From Orientia chuto str. Dubai (GTDB taxonomy: Bacteria > Pseudomonadota > Alphaproteobacteria > Rickettsiales > Rickettsiaceae), in contig NZ_LANP01000013.1 of the NCBI RefSeq assembly GCF_000964595.1, positions 1 to 33,875 of the forward strand: DNA of 33,875 nt, read 5' to 3'. The notes under the pieces were generated by a model. The model was given only the letters and a program-made list of their open reading frames with translations. It was not told the DNA's origin and made no database searches. Below are positions 26,315 to 33,875 of the stretch, piece by piece; the first letter of the stretch is position 1, and the number at the start of each line of letters is the position of its first letter. A program made the translations under genes and the position numbers.

Positions 26315-26335
26315 TGTGGATAAAAATGTGGATAT
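26315..26335 (-). promoter_or_regulatory. DnaA box pair 2
   Basis: On the minus strand, TTATCCACA at 26315-26323 (perfect) and ATATCCACA at 26327-26335 (one mismatch), again 12 bases apart and in the same orientation as pair 1. The pair sits about 70 bases before the hemE start, so DnaA bound here could also influence hemE transcription. Confidence 0.75.
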
Positions 26336-26405
26336 AAAATAATCCACTAAAATTACTTTACATAATCAATAACCCAATAATAATTTAAAATTATAAAGAT
26401 TTATT

Positions 26406-27434
26406 ATGAAGAAAATCATAAAAGCATTTAACAATTCAAAAAAAATTTACACTCCAATATGGTTTATGAGACAAGCTGGTAGATATCTTCCAGAGTACAG
26501 AATAGTCCGAAAAACTGTCAACAACTTCCTTGAACTATGTTACAATCCACATAAAGCAGCTGAAATTACACTACAACCCATAAAAAGATTCAATCTTGAT
26601 GCAGCTATAATTTTTTCAGATATTTTAGTACTTCCTAACTCTTTAGGAATAGAAATAAAATTCATTAACAACTTAGGTCCAACAGTAGAAAAAATTCCAC
26701 ATTTGCTAGATCTGAAAATGCAAAAAGTACAAAGCAATAAAATTAACAAAGTCTGTGAAGCAATAAGTATAGTAAAGCAAAAATTAGAGAGAGAAAAATC
26801 AATTATAGGATTCTGCGGAGGACCATGGACTGTACTAACTTACATCTTGGGTTATAATAGTAAAAACATTCCAAATTTTTATGAAATAAATGTTAATAAC
26901 AAGCAAAAAACTCTCTTAGAACTGGTTAATATTTTAACAAAACATACAATAGATTACCTAGTAAAGCAGATATTAGCAGGAGTAGACATAGTTCAAATAT
27001 TTGATAGTTGGGCTGGAATCTTGCCAAAAAAAGAATTTTATGAATATGTAATAAAACCAACATCTATAATAGTTAAAACACTAAAAGAAAAATTTCCTTA
27101 TATTAAAATTATTGGATTTCCCAAAGGAGCAGGAAACTTATACCACGAATATGTGAAAAAAACTAGAGTTGATGGAGTAAGCTGTGATCATAAATTGCCA
27201 TTAGAAGAAATGCTAGAATTACAAAAAAATGTTTTAGTTCAAGGAAACCTAGATCCTAGCATAATGTTATCAGAAGATAGTACAGTTATTGAGAACTCTG
27301 TAAAAAAAATTATGGATTATTTTTCAAGAGGTAGGTTTATTTTTAATTTAGGACATGGTATTTTACCTGCAACTCCAATTAAAAATGTTGAGTTAGTAGT
27401 AAAATTAGTAAAAAATTATCATTTTAGTGAGTAA
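26406..27434 (+). CDS. hemE: Uroporphyrinogen decarboxylase
   Basis: 342 residues, normal length. Decarboxylates the four acetate arms of uroporphyrinogen III to give coproporphyrinogen III. WFMRQAGRYLPEYR (19-32) supplies the substrate-binding Arg22 and Arg26, and IIFSDILVLP holds the catalytic Asp72. GFCGGPWTVLTY and the FNLGHGILPATPI signature follow. First gene after the origin; its end overlaps the hemH start by eight bases. With hemH and hemJ it forms a heme-synthesis operon whose product feeds ctaB and coxA 4 kb downstream. Confidence 0.96.
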   Translation: MKKIIKAFNNSKKIYTPIWFMRQAGRYLPEYRIVRKTVNNFLELCYNPHKAAEITLQPIKRFNLDAAIIFSDILVLPNSLGIEIKFINNLGPTVEKIPHLLDLKMQKVQSNKINKVCEAISIVKQKLEREKSIIGFCGGPWTVLTYILGYNSKNIPNFYEINVNNKQKTLLELVNILTKHTIDYLVKQILAGVDIVQIFDSWAGILPKKEFYEYVIKPTSIIVKTLKEKFPYIKIIGFPKGAGNLYHEYVKKTRVDGVSCDHKLPLEEMLELQKNVLVQGNLDPSIMLSEDSTVIENSVKKIMDYFSRGRFIFNLGHGILPATPIKNVELVVKLVKNYHFSE

Positions 27435-28461
27435 AAAAAATAAAACAGCAATAGTTCTACTAAATCTTGGAGGACCTGATAAAATCAGTGAAGTTAAACA
27501 ATTTCTATTTAACTTATTTTACGATAAATATATTATTCAACTTTCAAATCCATGGAGGTTTTTACTTGCTAAAGCAATATCTTTAATAAGAAATAAGTCT
27601 TCACAAAAACTTTATGAAAAAATTGGAGGAAAATCTCCAATTTTACCTCAAACAATTTTACAATCTGAAGCACTAAGAGCAACACTAAAAAATAAATTAC
27701 TTCATCCTTATGAGGTTTTTGTAGCTATGCGTCACTGGAGTCCAATGATCAATGAAGTAGTTTTACAGATAAAAGAATATCAACCAGAAAAAGTTATATT
27801 GCTACCACTATATCCTCAATTTTCTATTAGTACTACTTTATCTGCAATAGAAGAATTTAAGAATAGCTTACTGAGAAATAATTTTGATCTTTTAGTTAAA
27901 ACAGTTTGCTGTTATCCAGTTAATACTGCTTTAGTAGATGGATATTCAAATATAATTAAAAGTTATACTAATAATTTTTCTAATAGCATTTTATTATTTT
28001 CTGCTCATGGATTACCAAAAAAGTTTATTACACAAGGAGACCCATATCAATGGCAGATTGAAATCTCAGTGCAATCAATTGTAAAGAAACTTAATGTAGA
28101 AGGGTTAAATTGGAAAATATCTTATCAAAGCAAAATAGGACCTCTAGAATGGCTAAAGCCTGATACAAAGTCTGAAATTATCTATGCAGCAAAAAATAAA
28201 AAAAATATTATAATTGTACCTATAAGTTTTGTTTCTGAGCATGTAGAAACTCTGGTTGAATTAGACATAGAGTATTCTGATATTGCTAAAAATTATGGAG
28301 TTAGTTATTGCAGAATTAAAACTTTAGGAGTAGATAGTTTTTTTATAGATGGGCTAGCGGATTTGACATTAAAAGCTATTGATAGTAATAATGATGTTAT
28401 TTCAGGAAGTTGTGGTAGAATATGTCCACAAAAATTTATACAGTGTATACATAAAAATTAG
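27427..28461 (+). CDS. hemH: Ferrochelatase
   Basis: 344 residues. Inserts ferrous iron into protoporphyrin IX at the inner membrane. LLNLGGP near the N-terminus, MRHWSPMI (101-108), LLPLYPQFSISTT (125-137), catalytic His194 in FSAHGLPKK and Glu274 in SEHVETLVELD are all present. The start is GTG at 27427, overlapping hemE by eight bases. Three cysteines close the protein (Cys329, Cys333, Cys340), and some bacterial ferrochelatases, including that of Caulobacter, bind a [2Fe-2S] cluster through C-terminal cysteines; whether these do is a guess. The hemJ start follows after seven bases. Confidence 0.96.
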   Translation: MSKKNKTAIVLLNLGGPDKISEVKQFLFNLFYDKYIIQLSNPWRFLLAKAISLIRNKSSQKLYEKIGGKSPILPQTILQSEALRATLKNKLLHPYEVFVAMRHWSPMINEVVLQIKEYQPEKVILLPLYPQFSISTTLSAIEEFKNSLLRNNFDLLVKTVCCYPVNTALVDGYSNIIKSYTNNFSNSILLFSAHGLPKKFITQGDPYQWQIEISVQSIVKKLNVEGLNWKISYQSKIGPLEWLKPDTKSEIIYAAKNKKNIIIVPISFVSEHVETLVELDIEYSDIAKNYGVSYCRIKTLGVDSFFIDGLADLTLKAIDSNNDVISGSCGRICPQKFIQCIHKN

Positions 28462-28468
28462 GTAACAA

Positions 28469-28903
28469 ATGCAAAACTATTATGATTACTTTAAATCTAT
28501 ACATATTGTATCAGTAATTTTTTGGATGGCTGGAATGTTATATCTTCCTAGATTATACGTATATCATAGTCAAATACATCATAATTCTGAGTCATATGAT
28601 ATGCTTTGTACTATGGAAAAAAGACTCATATTTATTATGACATTATCGATGTTATTAGTATTAATCATGGGAGGGATTTTATTTTTTATCTATAATGTCA
28701 CAATTTACGATACTTGGTTTCATATTAAAATGTTATCAGTATTATCTCTTTTAACAATACATGGACTATTTATTAGATACCATAAAAGATTTGTTGGTCG
28801 AAATAATAAAAAGTCAGCAATGTTTTACCGAGTTATTAATGAGCTAGTGGCACTATTAATAATTATTAGTGTTTTTATGGTTGTATTAAAACCGTATTGG
28901 TAA
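28469..28903 (+). CDS. hemJ: Protoporphyrinogen IX oxidase, HemJ type
   Basis: 144 residues, four membrane helices. HemJ replaces HemG/HemY in most Alphaproteobacteria and oxidises protoporphyrinogen IX to protoporphyrin IX, the substrate of HemH. The family residues are visible: His12 in SIHIVSVIFWMAGMLYLPRL and Lys87 in WFHIKMLSVL; LMGG-like IMGGILF lies between. It begins seven bases after hemH and completes the heme cluster hemE-hemH-hemJ. A long imperfect hairpin at 28948-28988 lies 45 bases past its stop. Confidence 0.9.
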   Translation: MQNYYDYFKSIHIVSVIFWMAGMLYLPRLYVYHSQIHHNSESYDMLCTMEKRLIFIMTLSMLLVLIMGGILFFIYNVTIYDTWFHIKMLSVLSLLTIHGLFIRYHKRFVGRNNKKSAMFYRVINELVALLIIISVFMVVLKPYW

Positions 28904-28947
28904 TTCATCAAAGTTAATTATCTTGATTTAAAATTTATTACTTAGTT

Positions 28948-28988
28948 TACAACTATAACATGTTATTATTTATGTTAATTCAGTTGTA
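28948..28988 (+). terminator. Hairpin after hemJ, possible end of the heme operon
   Basis: TACAACT at 28948-28954 pairs with AGTTGTA at 28982-28988, and an inner ATAACAT pairs with ATGTTA with a small bulge. The sequence after it is AT-rich without a clean T-run, so terminator function is plausible only. Confidence 0.4.
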
Positions 28989-29034
28989 TAAATTGCAGTA
29001 AGAACTTTTTGTTATCTAATTTTAAACAAAAAAA

Positions 29035-30459
29035 ATGTCTGATCTAGAATGTGCTAATTATTCAGCAATATTTAATTCATTATTAAGAGTGGACTTAGCC
29101 AGTTTTATTAATAAAACTTTTAATACTATTAATCCTGGGATTAAATTTCAACCAAATTGGCACATTAATCTAATAGCTAATCATCTAGAACATGCAACTT
29201 ATGGTAAAATAAAAAGATTAATTATTAATATACCACCTAGATCTTTAAAATCAATATGTGTAAGTGTAGCATGGCCAGCTTGGATTTTAGGGAAAAATCC
29301 AACAAAAAGAATTATAGTAGCGTGCTATGCTCAGAATTTAAGCACAAAACATTCTATTGATACTAAAACAATTATAACATCTAAATGGTATCAGGAGTTG
29401 TATCCAAATACTATTCTGAGTAGAAAGCAAAACATGAAATATAAATTTATGACTACCAAGCATGGGTTTCGGTTGGCTAGTTCAGTTGGAGGTAGTATAA
29501 CCGGGGAAGGAGGAGACATTCTAATTATTGATGATCCACATAATCCTACTTATATTAATTCAACGAAAATTAGAAATAAAGCTATAGAATGGTTTGAACA
29601 AACTTTATTAACTAGGTTAAACGATAAAAATAAAGGTACAATAGTATTAATAATGCAAAGGCTTCATACCGAAGATTTAAGTGGGTATTTGCTAAAGAAT
29701 ACACATGATTTATGGAAAGTACTTAGAATACCTGCTATAGCTGAAAAAGAATACAGATATGAAATAGGTAAAGAATTTATAGCTATTAGACCTGGGGATG
29801 TATTGCATCAGGCTAGAGATAAGTTGGAAAATTTACAAATAATTCAAAATGAACTAGGTATACATAATTTTGCAGCGCAATATCTTCAATCTCCTATGCA
29901 AAAAACTATAGGCTTACTTGAACACAATATGATTCAATATTACGATCAATATCCTAAAAATATTGATTTTACTGTACAGAGCTGGGATACAGCTATTAAG
30001 ATTAATGATAATAACGATTATACAGCTTGTACAACTTGGGGGGTGAGTGGAAAATATTACTATTTATTAAATATATTTAGAGAACGTCTAAGCTATCCAA
30101 AACTAAAAATTCTAGTAACAGATTATATGACTAAAGGTTCTCATAGGTATATTCTTATTGAAGATAAAGCTAGTGGACAATCATTAATACAGGATTTAAA
30201 ATCACAAGGAATTATTAATATTTTTCCACAGAAACCAAAATTAGATAAGGTAACAAGATTTTCATTTACAATACCATATTTTGAATCTGGTAATGTTCTA
30301 ATACCAAGAAGTGCATCATGGCTTGCATTGTTTCTGAGTGAAATTACTAGCTTTCCATATGGAAAGCATGATGATATAGTTGATTCAGTTAGCCAGTTTA
30401 TTAACTTTATGAGAAATTATAATAGCAAAAATAGGGTGTGTATTAGAACAATATGGTAA
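29035..30459 (+). CDS. Phage/GTA-type terminase large subunit
   Basis: 474 residues, full length for the TIGR01630-type terminase (DNA-packaging motor with nuclease). ATPase: Walker A-like PPRSLKS at 67-73 (usual form in this family), Walker B DILIIDDPH at 161-169, coupling motif QRLH at 208-211, and SVGGSITGEGGD before Walker B. RNase-H-fold nuclease: Asp318 in QSWDTA, Glu376 in LIEDKAS and Asp446/Asp450 in KHDDIVDSV, so all acidic residues remain. No small terminase, portal or capsid gene is next to it. Lone large terminases are kept in many Rickettsiales; a gene-transfer-agent origin is likely but unproven. It follows the heme operon after 130 bases on the same strand. Confidence 0.9.
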   Translation: MSDLECANYSAIFNSLLRVDLASFINKTFNTINPGIKFQPNWHINLIANHLEHATYGKIKRLIINIPPRSLKSICVSVAWPAWILGKNPTKRIIVACYAQNLSTKHSIDTKTIITSKWYQELYPNTILSRKQNMKYKFMTTKHGFRLASSVGGSITGEGGDILIIDDPHNPTYINSTKIRNKAIEWFEQTLLTRLNDKNKGTIVLIMQRLHTEDLSGYLLKNTHDLWKVLRIPAIAEKEYRYEIGKEFIAIRPGDVLHQARDKLENLQIIQNELGIHNFAAQYLQSPMQKTIGLLEHNMIQYYDQYPKNIDFTVQSWDTAIKINDNNDYTACTTWGVSGKYYYLLNIFRERLSYPKLKILVTDYMTKGSHRYILIEDKASGQSLIQDLKSQGIINIFPQKPKLDKVTRFSFTIPYFESGNVLIPRSASWLALFLSEITSFPYGKHDDIVDSVSQFINFMRNYNSKNRVCIRTIW

Positions 30460-30474
30460 ATTAGTCCTTAATAC

Positions 30475-30496
30475 TGTGCTAAATTAAGTTAGCACA
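30475..30496 (+). terminator. Hairpin terminator after the terminase gene
   Basis: TGTGCTAA, six-base loop, TTAGCACA, an 8-bp perfect stem 16 bases past the stop, followed by ATTTTGCTTTT. A good factor-independent terminator that would separate the terminase transcript from coxA. Confidence 0.75.
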
Positions 30497-30534
30497 ATTT
30501 TGCTTTTGCCTTTAGAATAATTGATAATTTTAAA

Positions 30535-30563
30535 GTGACATTAAATACTTTTTTAAGTATGTT
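30535..30563 (+). promoter_or_regulatory. Candidate sigma70 promoter for coxA-ctaB
   Basis: GTGACA at 30535-30540 (5 of 6 to TTGACA), 17-base spacer, TATGTT at 30558-30563 (4 of 6 to TATAAT). It lies between the terminator at 30475-30496 and coxA, where a promoter is needed once coxA is separated from coxB. AT-rich DNA gives many chance matches, so this is only a candidate. Confidence 0.35.
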
Positions 30564-30629
30564 ATTCTATAGTATTTAAATAATGTATATTAGCTTAGTA
30601 ACTAATTTTAAAGTATTCTAAAAAAATGA

Positions 30630-32216
<1,587 letters not shown>

Positions 32217-32227
32217 ATTAAAGCAAT

Positions 32228-33139
32228 ATGCTAAATTCAAGCAGTTTGCATGGCATTTCTGATAAAAAAAATAAGCCTTTAGCAGCTTGCACTATAAAAG
32301 ATTTTTTTTTGTTAATGAAGCCCAATGTAATGCTGCTAGCAATTTTTACTGCAGTTACTGGTTTATTTATTGCTCCAAATAAAATTTATCATTTATCATC
32401 ATTGATTGCAATTTTATGTATTAGCGCTGGTGCAGGTGCGGCAGGAGCTATTAATATGTGGTATGATGCTGATATTGATAGTTGTATGAAACGAACTTGC
32501 AATCGCCCTACTGTTACAGGAAAAATACCACCTAGTAATGCTCTTGTATTTGGTATAATTTTAGCTTTTTTTTCTGTATTAGTAATGGCTATATTTATAA
32601 ATTACTTATCTAGCATTTTATTATTAATTTCTATTTGCTTCTACATTATTGTATATACAATGTGGTTGAAAAGACGAACTGCACAAAACATTGTTATTGG
32701 TGGAGCAGCTGGTGCACTATCTCCAGTAATAGGTTATAGTACTGCAACTAATAATATGGATATAACATGCTTACTACTATTTTTAATAATATTTTTATGG
32801 ACACCAGCGCATTTCTGGACACTATCATTATATTGTGCAAATGATTATAAATTAGCTAATATACCAATATTACCATTAGTTAAAGGTAGCAATTATACAA
32901 AATATAACATATTAGTCTATACTTTTTTAACAGTTATTGCTGCTTCTCTGCCTTACTTTACCAATATAGCTAGCTGGATATATTTACTATGCTCTACTAT
33001 TTCTGGAATTATATTCTTATATTATGCTAGTATGTTATTTAATGATAGAAATAATATATTAGCTCGAAAAACATTTAAATACTCTATAGTATACTTGTTT
33101 AATATATTTCTATATTTAATTATAGACCATTTTATTTAA
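32228..33139 (+). CDS. ctaB: Protoheme IX farnesyltransferase (heme O synthase)
   Basis: 303 residues, UbiA-type polyprenyltransferase with about nine membrane segments. It farnesylates protoheme to heme O, precursor of the heme A in CoxA. The first prenyl-pyrophosphate Asp motif is [18 protein letters not shown], and the second conserved loop is [29 protein letters not shown] is the usual N-terminal signature. It lies 11 bases after coxA. The 3' end borders RAGE DNA: the next recognisable sequence, on the minus strand, belongs to a mobile-element gene. Confidence 0.95.
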   Translation: MLNSSSLHGISDKKNKPLAACTIKDFFLLMKPNVMLLAIFTAVTGLFIAPNKIYHLSSLIAILCISAGAGAAGAINMWYDADIDSCMKRTCNRPTVTGKIPPSNALVFGIILAFFSVLVMAIFINYLSSILLLISICFYIIVYTMWLKRRTAQNIVIGGAAGALSPVIGYSTATNNMDITCLLLFLIIFLWTPAHFWTLSLYCANDYKLANIPILPLVKGSNYTKYNILVYTFLTVIAASLPYFTNIASWIYLLCSTISGIIFLYYASMLFNDRNNILARKTFKYSIVYLFNIFLYLIIDHFI

Positions 33140-33152
33140 TACTATATATGTC

Positions 33153-33181
33153 CCTGAAAAAAGTTTCAGGTTGACCTGAAA
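33153..33181 (+). other. Three-part alternating hairpin after ctaB
   Basis: CCTGAAA (33153-33159), TTTCAGG (33164-33170) and CCTGAAA again (33175-33181). The middle arm can pair with either outer arm, each a perfect 7-bp stem with a 4-base loop, so two structures exclude each other. It is directly before the terminator hairpin at 33186. Confidence 0.6.
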
Positions 33182-33185
33182 TTTC

Positions 33186-33211
33186 TTTCGCGTTGGAGCG
33201 AAAATTTTTTT
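33186..33211 (+). terminator. Factor-independent terminator after ctaB
   Basis: TTTCGC, six-base loop GTTGGA, GCGAAA, then A and seven T. A 6-bp stem and a clean T-run 47 bases past ctaB make this the likely end of the coxA-ctaB transcript. A further stem, AAGGC (33217-33221) with GCCTT (33231-33235) and a T-run, follows as a weaker backup. Confidence 0.75.
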
Positions 33212-33365
33212 CTGGTAAGGCTTCTTCTTTGCCTTTTTTGCTATATTGCTGAAAATTTTTAATAAGTTTTATACATGGATATCATTCCTATAGGTAAACT
33301 GGTCTTGTAAGGCAGATAGAATCAGTATGAAGATAAAAATAGGTTTTGCATAAGAATAATTATGC

Positions 33366-33385
33366 TCCCTATATTCGACCTTTTG
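33366..33385 (-). repeat. 20-bp repeat, inverted partner at 3183-3202
   Basis: Exact reverse complement of 3183-3202, located 76 bases before the start of the winged-helix gene and just outside the inverted fragment at 33140-33290. It lies near the boundary between core DNA (ctaB) and the right-hand RAGE. Confidence 0.6.
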
Positions 33386-33461
33386 AATCAAAATTTTAGA
33401 ATAATTTATAAAAAATTATTTCTAAAACTACCTGCTATAGCTGTATTTTTGGAGGCAAAAA

Positions 33462-33875
33462 GTGCAACATATAGTACGCGATATTTTAACCAATGGTTGT
33501 AATTTTACTAAAAATAACAGTGCCAATAATGACACAATTTTTTACCATTTTATTGGAAATTTTATTCCCTCAGAGTGGAAGGATCTGATTGGAGATAATA
33601 AAAAAGCTTTAAGTAAAACCTCTAAACAACTCCTATCATTCATAGTATTTAGACTGCAGCGCTATTATAACAACGATATAGAGGAATTACAGGAGAGTTA
33701 TAAGCTTTTTGAGGATAAGTTAAATGTTGGTCAACGCAGGGTTAGACAATGCCTAGTAGAATTAAGAGACGCTGGTTTTATTGAGGTTGAAAATAGGACA
33801 ACAATTAAAAATAATCTTAAATGGCGTAATATTCCATGTATAAAACTTATTAAAAATTTTCAGCAGTATAGCAAC
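33462..33875 (+). CDS. RAGE winged-helix DNA-binding protein, N-terminal part (runs off window)
   Basis: 138 codons open to the window edge. The start is GTG at 33462, set by an excellent ribosome-binding site GGAGG seven bases upstream; no ATG competes nearby. Residues about 63-117 read LSFIVFRLQRYYNNDIEELQ, then KLNVGQRRVRQCLVELRDAG and FIEVENRTTIK, a winged-helix layout of the type found in replication initiators and MarR-like regulators. The sequence resembles the DnaA-like replication proteins carried by Orientia RAGEs, but no ATPase region falls inside the window, so that is inference. A truncated inverted copy of its next segment lies at 33140-33290. Confidence 0.6.
   Translation, partial: MQHIVRDILTNGCNFTKNNSANNDTIFYHFIGNFIPSEWKDLIGDNKKALSKTSKQLLSFIVFRLQRYYNNDIEELQESYKLFEDKLNVGQRRVRQCLVELRDAGFIEVENRTTIKNNLKWRNIPCIKLIKNFQQYSN

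Larger units (their letters stand above)
25931..26405. other. oriC: Probable chromosomal replication origin (oriC)
   Basis: A 475-base gene-free, very AT-rich region between divergent genes, directly upstream of hemE. In Caulobacter and in Rickettsia prowazekii the mapped or proposed origin lies next to hemE, so the location fits established knowledge. It contains two perfect DnaA boxes (TTATCCACA on the minus strand at 26129-26137 and 26315-26323), each paired with a near-perfect box exactly 12 bases away, a further near box at 26198-26206, and a perfect 19-bp inverted repeat at 25973-26022. No clear CtrA site of the form TTAA-N7-TTAA was seen. The promoters of hemE and the hypothetical gene must also lie here. 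Confidence 0.8.
33140..33290 (-). pseudogene. Inverted fragment of the RAGE winged-helix gene
   Basis: On the minus strand 33278-33238 matches 33834-33874 of the gene at 33462 onward in 40 of 41 bases. Reading on in the same frame gives CIKLIKNFQQYSKKGKEEAL, PEKNFRSNAKEISGQPE and TFFRDIYS, a clean open continuation of that gene's product. Upstream of 33280 the similarity fades and stops appear. It is therefore a truncated, inverted copy of the neighbouring gene at the border of ctaB and the element. The hairpins in this stretch lie inside this former coding sequence. Confidence 0.75.

Noticed and set aside
26540-26749. Minus-strand frame inside hemE
   Set aside because: Antisense to a well-conserved enzyme.

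Overview
The window is AT-rich DNA from an obligate intracellular alphaproteobacterium of the order Rickettsiales, most probably Orientia tsutsugamushi or a close relative. The reasons are the codon and base bias, the alphaproteobacterial core genes (hemE-hemH-hemJ, coxA-ctaB, a TIM-barrel gene-transfer-agent tail protein), and conjugative-element debris of the RAGE type (Rickettsiales amplified genetic element: traL/traE, integrase, Toprim fragments, Rpn transposase) at both edges and inside the core. The species call is inference from family knowledge; no search was run.

Layout. 1-4140 is a decayed RAGE edge: traE (cut by the window) and traL, an integrase C-terminal half, two tandem Toprim-like fragments, a broken Rpn nuclease and an integrase N-terminal half. 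4155-21560 is mostly core: an LD-carboxypeptidase, an IS982 remnant, a gene-transfer-agent tail gene stopped by one nonsense codon, ferredoxin-NADP reductase, folD, a polytopic membrane protein coupled to topA, mdh, two decayed copies of a Bcr/CflA transporter, a large Sca4-like protein and gmk. 21751-25525 holds coxB, an RDD protein, a zinc-ribbon membrane protein, dapD and yidD, bracketed by two further integrase remnants. 25931-26405 is the likely chromosomal replication origin. To its right are hemE, hemH and hemJ (the last steps of heme synthesis), an intact large terminase, then coxA and ctaB. From 33140 on a second RAGE begins, with an inverted gene fragment followed by a winged-helix protein that runs off the window.

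Functional links. hemE, hemH and hemJ make protoheme, CtaB converts it to heme O on the way to heme A, and CoxA/CoxB carry heme a, heme a3, CuB and CuA of the aa3 oxidase. The oxidase operon is physically split: coxB lies left of the origin on the minus strand, coxA-ctaB right of it on the plus strand. One inversion of roughly 22.0-30.6 kb would restore coxB-coxA-ctaB exactly, and its left end carries an integrase remnant.

The most interesting items are the origin region (two pairs of DnaA boxes with identical 12-bp spacing, plus a perfect 19-bp inverted repeat), the origin-spanning inversion, integrase fragments repeatedly broken at the same codon region, a heme-copper-oxidase-like membrane protein without the expected ligand histidines, and a Sca4-like protein with an SH3-ligand-type proline motif. 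I did not find a clearly new defence or secretion system.
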